NCBI RefSeq assembly: GCF_000218895.1
Contig: NC_015703.1
Coordinates: 3,175,001 to 3,239,000, forward strand
Length of the DNA: 64,000 nucleotides
Reading direction: 5' to 3'
From: Runella slithyformis DSM 19594
Lineage (GTDB): Bacteria > Bacteroidota > Bacteroidia > Cytophagales > Spirosomataceae
The translations under genes were made by a program, and so were the position numbers. Each line of letters begins with the position of its first letter. The first letter of the stretch is position 1. This document shows positions 34,468 to 43,422 of this stretch, in pieces. The notes beneath the pieces were generated by a model that ran no database searches, was not told where the DNA came from, and saw only the letters and a list, made by a program, of their open reading frames with translations.

Positions 34468-34551
34468 ATTTATTACATTGTTTTATTTTTGTAGTGCAAA
34501 AATTCAGAGTTGAAATAAATAAAACAAGTAGGGTATTTAAAATGTGTAAGT

Positions 34552-34926
34552 ATGAAAAACAATACTAATATTGATAATCAAAAAGTTGATAACGAAAAAA
34601 AAATTGTTTTTGATGAAGAATCTTGTCCGGTAACGGCTACGATGAAAGTTTTGGGTGGAAAGTGGAAGCCTATCCTTATCAATGCCATTTACCTAACTGC
34701 CCCCGCAAGGTTTGGCGAATTGAAGCGAAGTGTAGTAGGCATAACCCAATCAATGCTTACCCAGCAGCTGAGAGAATTAGAAGATGACGGATTGATTAGT
34801 AGAAAAATTTATGCGGAAATTCCTCCAAGGGTGGAGTACACATTAACCGAGTTTGGGCTTACGTTGTCGCCAATAATGCAATCTATGGCTAAGTGGGGGG
34901 AAGAATACAGAATGAAAAAGGTGTAA
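34552..34926 (+). CDS. HxlR-family transcriptional regulator with N-terminal cysteine
   Basis: 124 residues with a winged-helix core: CPVTATMKVLGGKWKPILIN, RFGELKRSVVGITQSMLTQQ, LRELEDDGLISRKIYAEIPP and VEYTLTEFG. Cys25 in ESCPV sits at the position of the single conserved cysteine that senses quinones, hypochlorite or disulfide stress in HxlR members such as YodB, CatR and HypR. Placed head-to-head with the SDR-Ohr-quinone reductase-VOC operon, it is the likely repressor of that operon and of itself. The binding site is expected in 34468-34551. Redox control is inferred from family and context. Confidence 0.92.
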   Translation: MKNNTNIDNQKVDNEKKIVFDEESCPVTATMKVLGGKWKPILINAIYLTAPARFGELKRSVVGITQSMLTQQLRELEDDGLISRKIYAEIPPRVEYTLTEFGLTLSPIMQSMAKWGEEYRMKKV

Positions 34927-35402
34927 TGGGCTAAAATTTCTTACGCTTTAAGTTAGTCACATTATTCGGAATGATAGAAAAATTTTCTTGCTACTCCGTT
35001 TTCTACTATATAATTGTGTCGACAAATTTGCCCTTCCGTAAGTAGAGTAGTATTTTTTTGACGGACATTTTTTTAAAGAAAGAAATAATTATTTCTGCTT
35101 TCTCCTGCTCAATTTTTTTTAGGTATAAAAAAGTTGTCAATCATATTTGTATGTCGTTTTAAAGCTATCGATAATTTCTAAACATACAAAAATTTTGCAG
35201 TGCCTTTTGTGTTTATTTGTCTTATTTTGTGATTTTATTAAACTTTTTGCATTGTACTCACTCTCCAATCAACCCTGTCAGCTTTCGGAGAACATAGGAA
35301 TGATCCTCTCGCTGTTTCGCTAGACCCGTATAAATGTACCGTTTTGTATGTCCTTCAGCAAAAAATCAACAAAAAAGTTATCAAACGTTGAAAATGCACA
35401 AA
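34927..35402. other. A+T-rich gene-free stretch at the end of the acquired island
   Basis: 476 bases with many A and T runs and no convincing reading frame. I saw one short frame (about 35237-35324) ending QLSENIGMILSLFR that could be a relic, but I cannot assign it. No tRNA or integrase is visible. The stretch marks the compositional border between the A+T-rich redox island and the G+C-richer membrane-protein gene. Confidence 0.5.
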
Positions 35403-35427
35403 AAAAGCGTCTGTAACCGACGCTTTT
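35403..35427 (-). terminator. Terminator of the minus-strand membrane-protein gene
   Basis: AAAAGCGTC (35403-35411) pairs with GACGCTTTT (35419-35427). Read on -, the stem is followed by a T-rich run. It lies 21 bases past the stop codon of the gene at 35449. Confidence 0.75.
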
Positions 35428-35448
35428 CTGCCTTTTGAGGGGTATTGG

Positions 35449-36756
35449 CTATTTGTTTTTCCCCACCGGCGGCGGGGCACCAAAGCGTTTGTGGGCTCCT
35501 TTGAGTTCGTCGTGGGAGTTAATGAGCAGGAGTGCCAACACGGCAAAAAAGACCAATACAATGCCGAAGTTGCCGGCCCATTTTTGGGGAGCGAGGGGTT
35601 TGGGCGTAAAGGCGGGTTGAACTTTACCGATCAGCAACGCCACCATCACCCAATTGACGAGGTAGAGGTACTGCTCGATGCGGTAGCCGCTCATGAACGC
35701 CCCCGTAATCAGTAAACTGAAAACCACATATACCCCCCAATGCGCCAAAAACAGAACGTAGGTTTCGCGGGCGGTGTGGGTAAGCGGATCGGGTTTTTGT
35801 CGGTAAAAACGCCGCCAACCCGCGGCCGTCAGCGCTGCGATCAACCCGATCGAAACCCATTGTACCCCCACCAATACGGGGCTGTCGGGCGCGACGTCTA
35901 TTTGCTTAAAAATTCCCTGAAGGCGTTCTAAGTCAAACGATTGTTGCCACACGATGTACGGGATCAGGAGCAATACCATGAGCAGCGGAAACCAAGTCTT
36001 GGCTTTGGGTTGATGGGGGTTGCTCTGCTCCCAGTGAGATGTCAGCGTACCGTAGGCCATGCCGAGTCCGCCGAAAAAGCCCAGTGAATATTCCATGACG
36101 TTCCAGAAATTGAACTTGATGCCCGTCAGTCCGCCCAACACCTGCAGCGTATTGCCGAAGGCAAAGCCGAAACCCCCGCCAAGGCCCGAGAAAACGGCCA
36201 CGCGCAGGGCCGAGGTCTGTTGGTGGCGTACGAGATACCACGTGAGCGCCACGGCGGCCCCGAAGCAGGCGGCCCACATTTCGGAGCGGGGAGGGGTCAT
36301 GCGCCAGTCGAACTCTTCGATCATGAAAAAATAAAACAGCACGGCCCCGACGGTCATTTCCACGATCAGTTCGTGCCATTTGACGGGTTTGAGGGCTGAA
36401 TCGGCCAAAGCCAAGCCAAACAATCCGCCGCCGATATACCCGTACAGGCCCCCGATGACAAACAGCATCATCAGCCCATAGTACACATTGACAAACTCCG
36501 TACCGCGCCCGTAGCCTACCACAATGCCGTAACTTGCCAGGCCCGTCAGTCCCCAGCCCAAGGCCCCGGCGAGGGTAGCCGCAAAGACTTTGGCGTACCA
36601 GTCGGTGCGTTGGGCAATGACCAAGATACTCAAAGAACCGATGGCTCCCGCCCAGGCGGCGCCGTATTCGTGGCCAAATTGGCCGCGGATGGCCCAGGCC
36701 GTGCCGAGCGACATGCCCGCCATGAGCATGGCAAAGGAAAGTTGTTTGTTTTTCAT
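35449..36756 (-). CDS. Multi-pass inner-membrane protein of unknown function
   Basis: 435 residues with about eleven to twelve hydrophobic segments, for example FAMLMAGMSLGTAWAIRGQF, VYYGLMMLFVIGGLYGYIGG, FPLLMVLLLIPYIVW and FGIVLVFFAVLALLLI. The loops are rich in Gly and aromatic residues, including GQFGHEYGAAWAGA and EEFDWRMTPPRSEMWAA. It ends with a short basic tail (PPPVGKNK). I do not recognise a named transporter family. It is divergent from the DegT-led gene group at 36999, and a sugar-related role is only a contextual guess. Confidence 0.75.
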   Translation of the reverse strand: MKNKQLSFAMLMAGMSLGTAWAIRGQFGHEYGAAWAGAIGSLSILVIAQRTDWYAKVFAATLAGALGWGLTGLASYGIVVGYGRGTEFVNVYYGLMMLFVIGGLYGYIGGGLFGLALADSALKPVKWHELIVEMTVGAVLFYFFMIEEFDWRMTPPRSEMWAACFGAAVALTWYLVRHQQTSALRVAVFSGLGGGFGFAFGNTLQVLGGLTGIKFNFWNVMEYSLGFFGGLGMAYGTLTSHWEQSNPHQPKAKTWFPLLMVLLLIPYIVWQQSFDLERLQGIFKQIDVAPDSPVLVGVQWVSIGLIAALTAAGWRRFYRQKPDPLTHTARETYVLFLAHWGVYVVFSLLITGAFMSGYRIEQYLYLVNWVMVALLIGKVQPAFTPKPLAPQKWAGNFGIVLVFFAVLALLLINSHDELKGAHKRFGAPPPVGKNK

Positions 36757-36842
36757 GCGTAAAAGAAAGTAGTTTAGGGGTTTGGTCTCGTTTGTAGATT
36801 ATACCTTTTTTGGGGTGAAAAAGGCTATTAATGAAGATTGTT

Positions 36843-36930
36843 TTACCACAGAGTACCACTGAGTTTTGCACGGAGTTGCACAGAGTTTTTCTCTGTGGTA
36901 ATTTGTGACATACTCTGAGTAACTCTGTGT
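36843..36930. repeat. Extragenic repeat built on the CACAGAG/CTCTGTG motif, copy 1
   Basis: TTACCACAGAG (36843-36853) is the inverse of CTCTGTGGTAA (36891-36901). Further variants of the same word (CACTGAG, CACGGAG, ACTCTGAG, AACTCTGTG) fill the stretch. A second copy with the same word set lies at 38202-38272, on the other side of the DegT gene. The function is unknown; it is probably a REP-like dispersed element. Confidence 0.7.
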
Positions 36931-36998
36931 CCAAAAAAGAAATAGCCTAAAATGCTTTCAGCACAGTACTCTAGTGTATACAAACCTGTTATAAAAAA

Positions 36999-38192
36999 GT
37001 GGAAACAGCTGAAAAGACGGTCAGGAAGACGTTTTCCTGGCCCATATTTGATGAAACCGAAGTGGAAGCCGTCGCCGACGTGATACGCAGCGGCAAATGG
37101 GGCAACCCCGATTGCGGCGATTTGGTCGAGGCATTTGAGAAAGAATTTGCCGCGTATTGCGGCAGTAAATACGCCATTAGCTGCGTCAACGGCTCGGTGT
37201 CGCTGCGGTTGGCGCTGATCGCCTGCGGCGTGAAGCCCGGCGATGAGGTCATTGTGCCGCCGTATACGTTCATTGCCACGGCCTCCACGGTCATCGAAGC
37301 CAACTGCGTGCCCGTGTTTGTGGACCTCGACCCCGATACCTACAACATTTCTCCCCAAGCCATCGAAGCCGCCATTACGCCGCGTACCAAGGTCATCGTG
37401 CCCGTGCATTTCGGCGGCCAGGCCTGCGACATGGACGCCATCATGGACATTGCCAAACGCCACAACCTGCGCGTGATCGAAGATGCGGCGCACGCGCACG
37501 GGGCCGAATACAAAGGACGGAAACTGGGCTCCATCGGCGATGTGGGCAGTTTCAGTTTTCAATCGTCCAAAAACCTGACGGCGGGCGAAGGCGGCATCGT
37601 GGTGACCGACGACGATGAACTGTACGCCATGATGAACTCCCTCCGCAACGTGGGCCGCATCGAAGGCGGGCAGTGGTACGACCATTACAACCCGGGCTGT
37701 AACTACCGCATTACGCAAATGCAGGCGGTGTTGCTCTCGGCCCAACTCAAACGCCTCGAAGCGCAGACCATCACGCGGGATGAGAACGGTGTGTATTTGA
37801 ATCAATTGTTAGAGCAGATCGACGGCATTACGCCCCTGAAACGCGGTTTGGGCGAAACCCGGCATTGTTACCATATTTATATTTTCAAATACGACAAAAC
37901 GCACTTCAACGGCCTGAGCAAAGTGGAATTTACCGAGCGGTTGGCGGCGGAAGGGGTGCCCTGTTTTAGAGGCTATCCGCATCCGTTGTACAAACAGCCG
38001 TTGTTTCAAAATAAGAATTTTATGTGTTACGCCCTTCCTGACGACGTAGACTATACGCAGGTGCACTGCCCCGTAGCGGAGCGCGCGTGCAGCGACGAAG
38101 CCGTGTGGATCCTGCAACACGCCATGCTGGGAACCAAAGAAGACATGGAATCCTTTGCGGAGGCCATCAGGAAAGTACAAAGTGAAGTTTAA
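36999..38192 (+). CDS. DegT/DnrJ/EryC1-family PLP aminotransferase
   Basis: 397 residues from GTG 36999; a stop lies in frame at 36972 and no ATG precedes. The fold type I layout is clear: GKWGNPDCGDLVEAFEKEFA, CVNGSVSLRLALIACGVKPG, EVIVPPYTFIATAS, Asp162 in EDAAHAHG for the pyridine nitrogen, and Lys191 in SFQSSKNLTAGEGG as the PLP lysine. These enzymes aminate keto-sugars or keto-cyclitols, usually for amino-sugar or aminoglycoside-like products; some act in degradation. It stands between two related extragenic repeats and leads a plus-strand group with an exo-glucosaminidase-like enzyme and an aldolase, suggesting amino-sugar turnover (inference). Confidence 0.92.
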   Translation: METAEKTVRKTFSWPIFDETEVEAVADVIRSGKWGNPDCGDLVEAFEKEFAAYCGSKYAISCVNGSVSLRLALIACGVKPGDEVIVPPYTFIATASTVIEANCVPVFVDLDPDTYNISPQAIEAAITPRTKVIVPVHFGGQACDMDAIMDIAKRHNLRVIEDAAHAHGAEYKGRKLGSIGDVGSFSFQSSKNLTAGEGGIVVTDDDELYAMMNSLRNVGRIEGGQWYDHYNPGCNYRITQMQAVLLSAQLKRLEAQTITRDENGVYLNQLLEQIDGITPLKRGLGETRHCYHIYIFKYDKTHFNGLSKVEFTERLAAEGVPCFRGYPHPLYKQPLFQNKNFMCYALPDDVDYTQVHCPVAERACSDEAVWILQHAMLGTKEDMESFAEAIRKVQSEV

Positions 38193-38201
38193 AAATGAAG
38201 G

Positions 38202-38272
38202 CCACAAAGTTGCACTGAGTTCCACACAGAGTACCGCAAAGCCTCTGTGATACTCTGTGACACTCCGTGGTT
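38202..38272. repeat. Extragenic repeat built on the CACAGAG/CTCTGTG motif, copy 2
   Basis: The stretch begins CCACAAAGTTGCACTGAG ten bases after the DegT stop and ends CACTCCGTGG 17 bases before the GH2 start. It has the same word set as copy 1 (CACTGAG, CACAGAG, CTCTGTGA) in palindromic order, so the two copies bracket the DegT gene. Confidence 0.7.
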
Positions 38273-38288
38273 CTTTTATGTAAAAGCA

Positions 38289-40964
38289 ATGCAGAAAATA
38301 ATTTTAAAACTCAGTTTCATTGCAGTAACTGCCCTCACTCTCGCAGGCTGCGGGTCGAAGATCAAAATTGAAGACCGTGCCCTGCGCGACGGGTGGCTGA
38401 TTGCTGCTTCCAAAGAAGTGGCCGGTGATGCCAAAGCCCTTTCGGAGAACATCAACCCTGCCGACAAATGGTACAAAGCCACTTTGCCCACCACCGTTTT
38501 GGGGGCCTTGGTGGATGCCGGTGAGTACAAAGATGTATTTATGGGTAAGAACCTGGAAAAAGTGCCGCGTGCGCGTTTTGAAAACAACTGGTGGTTTCGG
38601 AATACCTTTACCGTCGATGATTTTGACGCCCAAAAAGAACAGTTAAGGCTCTTGGTGGAAGGCATTAACTACCGTGCCAATTTTTGGGTCAACGGCCAAC
38701 AGATTGCTACGCAGGATACGCTGTTCGGCGCGTTTCGTCAGTTTGATCTGGACATTACCAAAGCGGCTAAAAAAGGAGAAAATACGCTTTTGGTGGAGAT
38801 CTTTCCGCCCAAGGTTCGTGATTTTTACATGGGCTACGTCGATTGGGCCCCCACGCCGGCCGATCATTTCATGGGCATTTACCGCGACATCCGCCTCAAA
38901 CGTTCGGGAAAAGTGTCGCTCAATGCGCCGTTTGTGGCTCCGGATGTCGATACCAAAGATTTGACCAAAGCAAGCGTGACGATCAGCACCGAAGTGCAGA
39001 ACCACGGCAGCGAAGCCAAAACGGTGGAGGTTTCGGGAAAGATCGAAGACATTACGTTTCAAAAAACTGTCACCTTAGCGCCCAACGAGCGGCAGGAAGT
39101 GAAATTTACGCCGCAGGAATTTGCTCAACTGAACCTCAAAAATCCGCGCCTTTGGTGGCCGAACGGGCTGGGCGAACCGGCGCTGTATCAACTCGAATTG
39201 GAAGTCAATGAGCAGGGAACGGTGCAGGATGCGCAATCGACAAAATTTGGCGTACGAAAAATAGAAACCGCCCTCAACGACAAAGGCGTACGCGGCTACA
39301 AAGTCAACGGACGCGAGGTACTGATCAAAAGCGGCGGCTGGGTCGATGATTTGTTTTTGCGCTACATGCCCGAAAAAGACGCGGCGCAATTGCGGTACGT
39401 GAAAGAAATGAACCTCAATTCGCTGCGTTTTGAGGGGATTTGGGGCAACAATCACCACCTCTACGATCTCTGCGACGAAAACGGCATTCTGCTCATGGTC
39501 GGCTGGAGCTGTCAGTGGGAATGGCCCGATTATCTGGGCATGGAGCTGAAAATAAAGCCCGGCGACGAAAACCTGCCCATCAACGAAGGCGTGGACTTAT
39601 ACGCCGTAAAACTCACGCCGCAGGAAGAGATTTTGCTTTCCAATTACTTCCGCGACCAGGTAAAATGGCTGCGCAATCACCCGAGCATTTTCACGTGGGC
39701 GGGCGGCAGCGACGCTATGCCGAAGCCTTCATTGGAAAAAATGTACCAAGAGACCCTGAAAAAATACGACCCCACGCGGGAGTTTCTGGTATCGTCGGGG
39801 GCATTTGTGAGCACGATCTCGGGTTCGTCGGGCATGAAAATGAACGGGCCGTACGAGTACGTGCCGCCGGTGTATTGGTACGAAGACAAAAAACTGGGCG
39901 GTGCCTACGGCTTCAATTCCGAAGTAGGTCCGGGACCGCAGATTCCGCCCGTGGAAAGCATCAAAAAGATGATTCCCGAAGCCGATCTGTGGCCCGCCGA
40001 CAATCCGATGTGGAATTACCACTCCGGCCGCAAAGACTTTAACACGATGGGCGTGTACCTCAAAGCCCTCAACAACAAATACGGCACGCCGACCGATTTG
40101 GACGATCTGGCCATGAAAGCGCAGTTGATGAACTACGAGGCGATTCGTCCGATGTTTGAAGCGCACGTCATCAATCGTCCTACGGCCACGGGCGTGGTGC
40201 AGTGGATGCTCAATTCGCCCTGGCCGGAGTTTTACTGGCAGTTGTACGACTACTACCTCATGCCGACGGGCGCGTATTACGGCACCAAAAAAGCCGGGCA
40301 ACCGCTCAATGTGATCTATGATTATTTCAACCGCACGCTTCACGTAAGCAACGATACCCGCGCGGCCATCAAAGGCTTTCAGGCAGAAGTGAAGCTGCTG
40401 GACCAAACTTCAAAAGTAGTTTTTGAGCAAAAACAAACGGTTGATCTGGCGGAAAATACCGTTCAGAAATGGGCGCAACTCCCTGCCTTACAGGGGAAGA
40501 ATCAAGTGTATTTTCTGTCGTTGAAACTCAAAAATGCCGCCGGGCAAGTCGTAGCCGATAACTTTTATTGGCTGCCTACGAAAACCGATGAACTGGATTG
40601 GAAGCAGTATTTTTGGTTTTACACCCCCCAAAAACAATACGCCGATTTCACGGCGTTGAACACATTAGCCAAGGTCAAACTCCAAACCGAGAAGACGGTC
40701 AAAGAACAGGGCGACGAATACGAAGTGGCCGTAAAACTGACCAATCCGTCGGATAAAGTGGCGTTCTTCATTGAATTGGAGTTGGCCAAAGACGCCAAAA
40801 GCGCGGCGATTCTGCCCGTATTTTGGACGGACAATTACGTTTCATTGTTGCCGGGCGAAACCAAAACCGTCAGTGTGAAATGCTACAAAAAAGATGCGGA
40901 TAACAAGGCCCCTGCGGTGCGGGTAAAGGGGTATAATTTGGAAAGTGCTTTTGTCATGCCGTAG
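38289..40964 (+). CDS. GH2 lipoprotein, exo-beta-D-glucosaminidase-like
   Basis: 891 residues from ATG 38289; the open frame starts 14 codons earlier, but the lipoprotein signal (lipobox LTLAG-C21) begins here. Domains in order: a GH2 sugar-binding jelly roll (about 50-215, NNWWFRNTFTV, WVNGQQIATQDT), an Ig-like domain (about 220-340), a TIM barrel (about 345-620) and C-terminal beta domains. The catalytic pair fits exo-beta-D-glucosaminidases: TWAGGSD with Asp475 replaces the usual GH2 Asn-Glu acid/base, and Glu545 in FNSEVGPG would be the nucleophile. The 70-residue spacing is close to that in CsxA-type enzymes (469 and 541). It would remove terminal glucosamine or a related unit, anchored in the envelope. 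It is the second gene of the DegT-led group. Confidence 0.87.
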   Translation: MQKIILKLSFIAVTALTLAGCGSKIKIEDRALRDGWLIAASKEVAGDAKALSENINPADKWYKATLPTTVLGALVDAGEYKDVFMGKNLEKVPRARFENNWWFRNTFTVDDFDAQKEQLRLLVEGINYRANFWVNGQQIATQDTLFGAFRQFDLDITKAAKKGENTLLVEIFPPKVRDFYMGYVDWAPTPADHFMGIYRDIRLKRSGKVSLNAPFVAPDVDTKDLTKASVTISTEVQNHGSEAKTVEVSGKIEDITFQKTVTLAPNERQEVKFTPQEFAQLNLKNPRLWWPNGLGEPALYQLELEVNEQGTVQDAQSTKFGVRKIETALNDKGVRGYKVNGREVLIKSGGWVDDLFLRYMPEKDAAQLRYVKEMNLNSLRFEGIWGNNHHLYDLCDENGILLMVGWSCQWEWPDYLGMELKIKPGDENLPINEGVDLYAVKLTPQEEILLSNYFRDQVKWLRNHPSIFTWAGGSDAMPKPSLEKMYQETLKKYDPTREFLVSSGAFVSTISGSSGMKMNGPYEYVPPVYWYEDKKLGGAYGFNSEVGPGPQIPPVESIKKMIPEADLWPADNPMWNYHSGRKDFNTMGVYLKALNNKYGTPTDLDDLAMKAQLMNYEAIRPMFEAHVINRPTATGVVQWMLNSPWPEFYWQLYDYYLMPTGAYYGTKKAGQPLNVIYDYFNRTLHVSNDTRAAIKGFQAEVKLLDQTSKVVFEQKQTVDLAENTVQKWAQLPALQGKNQVYFLSLKLKNAAGQVVADNFYWLPTKTDELDWKQYFWFYTPQKQYADFTALNTLAKVKLQTEKTVKEQGDEYEVAVKLTNPSDKVAFFIELELAKDAKSAAILPVFWTDNYVSLLPGETKTVSVKCYKKDADNKAPAVRVKGYNLESAFVMP

Positions 40965-40996
40965 GCATCTGTTTCCTTCTGTCATGCATTGCGCAA

Positions 40997-41030
40997 GACT
41001 TGGGAAGTTTCAAAAGCTTTCCAAGTCTGC
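40997..41030. repeat. Extragenic hairpin between the GH2 and next gene
   Basis: GACTTGGGAAG (40997-41007) pairs with CTTTCCAAGTC (41020-41030) with one G-T pair, around a 12-base loop. There is no T-run. It probably modulates read-through or is a dispersed palindrome. Confidence 0.55.
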
Positions 41031-41073
41031 ATCGCAAGAAAAATATTACAACATTCATTTGATTCACAAACCC

Positions 41074-43416
41074 ATGTTTTCAAAAAGTACGTTTTATCTC
41101 TTTGGGCTTCTACTTTGCGGCGCACTGACGCTGAATGCTCAACCTGTCAACCTGAAAAATGCGACGCTCATCGTGGCGCCGTCGGTGCCTTCTCCTATGA
41201 AGGAAACTGCCGCGCGGATGTTGACGGAGGAGATTGCCAAACGTACCAATCTTGCCTTAAAAACGGCTGCTAATTGGCCTAAAACCAATGCAATAACGGT
41301 GGCACTCGTACTTGCCAATGACCGTGAATTGTTGGGGAAAAGCATTCCGGCACGAGCTGATAAAAGTGGGGCAGAATACAAAGCGGAAGGATTTCGGGTA
41401 GTAAGTGAAACCAACGAAAAAGGCGGAGTTGTGTGGATTATCGGAGCCGATGCGCGGGGGGTGTTGTTTGGGACGGGCTGGTTGCTCCGGAAACTTCAAT
41501 TGTCGACCGGAGTCGCGCAATTAGATTCAAAAGTGGATTTTGCTTCCTCGCCGGCGTATCCTATTCGGGGGCATCAGTTGGGGTATCGGCACACCGCCAA
41601 CTCGTATGATGCGTGGAGTGTGGCGGAGTATGAGCAGTATTTCAGAGAGTTAGCTATTTTCGGGACCAATGCCGTGGAAGGAATCCCTTTTCACGAAGAT
41701 GAAAAACCCAATCCGCATTTCAAGATTCCTGCATCCGAAATGCGCGTAAAAATGGGGGAATTGTGTAACCGGTACGACATGGATTATTGGGTCTGGACCC
41801 CCGTGACGTTTGAGCTAACCGACAAAGAAAAACGCGCGGCCGAACTCAAATTGCACGAAGATTTCTATAAAAACTGTCCGCGCCTGGATCATATTTTCGT
41901 GCCCGGCGGTGACCCGGGCGACAATCATCCAAGTGAGGTGTTACCGTTTTTGAAAGACCTGCATGACAGACTCACCAAATACCATCCTAAGGCGAAGATC
42001 TGGATTTCGTTGCAGGGCTTCAGCGTGGAGCAGGTAGATTATTTTTACCGCTATTTGGCCGAAAACAACCCCGATTGGTTGCAGGGCGTGGTCTCGGGGC
42101 CAAGTAGTCCGCCGATGGCGGAAACGCGGTTTCGTTTACCGAAAAAGTACCAACATCGCGAATATCCCGACATTACGCACAACGTGCGTTGCGAGTTTCC
42201 GGTGCGCGGTTGGGATCAGGCGTATGCCCTGACTTTGGGGCGCGAAGCGTCGAACCCGCGTCCGTACGCCTTTGCCGAAATCCACCAAACCTACGCGCCG
42301 TTTACCGACGGTTTTGTCTCGTATTCTGACGGGTGCCATGATGATGTCAACAAGGTGATTTGGAGTATGCGCGGTTGGAATCCGCAGATGGATGTGCGCG
42401 AGATTTTGACCGATTATACGAATTTCTTCTTTGGAAAAACCGTTAAGGAATCCGCTGCCGACGGTATTGCGGCACTTGAAAATAATTGGAAAGGACCACT
42501 CGTTCAAAACGGCGGTGTGGAGGCCACGTTTGCTTTTTGGAAGAATTTGGAATCGGCCACTCCCACCTTAAAAGGAAACTGGCGTTGGCAGATGCTGTTG
42601 CTGCGGGCCTATTATGATACGTATACCAAACGCAGATTGACGTATGAGCAATCGCTCGAAAAACAGGCGAATGCGCTTCTGTCCGAAGCCCCCAAAACGG
42701 GCGCGGACAAGGCCATGGAAGCGGCGTTGGCAACGGTGAATCAAGCCGATAAAGTAAACGTCGCACCCGAACTGCGCCGGGAAATTGAGCAGTTGTGCGC
42801 TGATTTATATGCTTCGATTGGTCTGCAAACCAGCGTACCTAAACACCAGGCCAAGGGCTATGAGCGCGGGGCTGTGCTGGATTTGGTGGATTATCCGCTT
42901 AATAACCGTTGGTGGCTGGCCGATGAGTTTAAGAAAATCAGCGCGTTGCCTTCCAACGAAGCCAAACTCCAACGCCTCAAAACCATCAGCACCTGGGAAA
43001 CCCCCGGACCGGGAAGTTTTTACGACGATGTGTCGAGCGTGGCCAAGGGCCCGCGCGTCAAGACTTTTTCTGAAGATGCGACGGATGTGGCGTGGTGGCA
43101 GGACGGCTTCAGTCGGGCGCGGCTTTCGTCGCAGCTGTTTCAGAAATGCCCGGAGTTGGTCTATGACAATCTGCAACCCGGCGCGCGCTATATCATTCGG
43201 GTCGTAGGCGAGGGGGAAGCGTTGTTGCGGGTGGATAATTATCGCCTGCAACCGACCGTTTATAACCGCGAAGCCGAATCGGTCAAAGAGTGGATCGTGC
43301 CGCTTTCGCTCACGCAGGATGGAAAGCTGCACGTCACGTTTGACGAACCGGAAGAATCGCATTTGAACTGGCGCAGGCAGTCCAAGATTTCGGCTGTGTG
43401 GTTGTTGAAACAGTAA
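41074..43416 (+). CDS. Putative secreted glycoside hydrolase with GH20b-type N-terminal domain
   Basis: 780 residues from ATG 41074; 43 earlier in-frame codons precede the true signal peptide (MFSKSTFYLFGLLLCGALTLNAQ). Residues about 25-160 have the alpha/beta domain that precedes the barrel in GH20, GH67 and GH84 enzymes: TAARMLTEEIAKRTN, GFRVVSETNEKGGVVWIIGA, DARGVLFGTGWLLRKLQ. A barrel-like part follows with PIRGHQLGYRHTANSYDAWS, FGTNAVEGIPFHED, HIFVPGGDPGDNHPSEVLPF and AEIHQTYAPFTDGFVSYSDG. I do not recognise the exact family and do not assign a substrate. It is six bases upstream of the aldolase gene, so co-translation is likely, and the neighbourhood points to amino-sugar or uronic-sugar polymers. 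Confidence 0.72.
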   Translation: MFSKSTFYLFGLLLCGALTLNAQPVNLKNATLIVAPSVPSPMKETAARMLTEEIAKRTNLALKTAANWPKTNAITVALVLANDRELLGKSIPARADKSGAEYKAEGFRVVSETNEKGGVVWIIGADARGVLFGTGWLLRKLQLSTGVAQLDSKVDFASSPAYPIRGHQLGYRHTANSYDAWSVAEYEQYFRELAIFGTNAVEGIPFHEDEKPNPHFKIPASEMRVKMGELCNRYDMDYWVWTPVTFELTDKEKRAAELKLHEDFYKNCPRLDHIFVPGGDPGDNHPSEVLPFLKDLHDRLTKYHPKAKIWISLQGFSVEQVDYFYRYLAENNPDWLQGVVSGPSSPPMAETRFRLPKKYQHREYPDITHNVRCEFPVRGWDQAYALTLGREASNPRPYAFAEIHQTYAPFTDGFVSYSDGCHDDVNKVIWSMRGWNPQMDVREILTDYTNFFFGKTVKESAADGIAALENNWKGPLVQNGGVEATFAFWKNLESATPTLKGNWRWQMLLLRAYYDTYTKRRLTYEQSLEKQANALLSEAPKTGADKAMEAALATVNQADKVNVAPELRREIEQLCADLYASIGLQTSVPKHQAKGYERGAVLDLVDYPLNNRWWLADEFKKISALPSNEAKLQRLKTISTWETPGPGSFYDDVSSVAKGPRVKTFSEDATDVAWWQDGFSRARLSSQLFQKCPELVYDNLQPGARYIIRVVGEGEALLRVDNYRLQPTVYNREAESVKEWIVPLSLTQDGKLHVTFDEPEESHLNWRRQSKISAVWLLKQ

Positions 43417-43422
43417 TATCGA

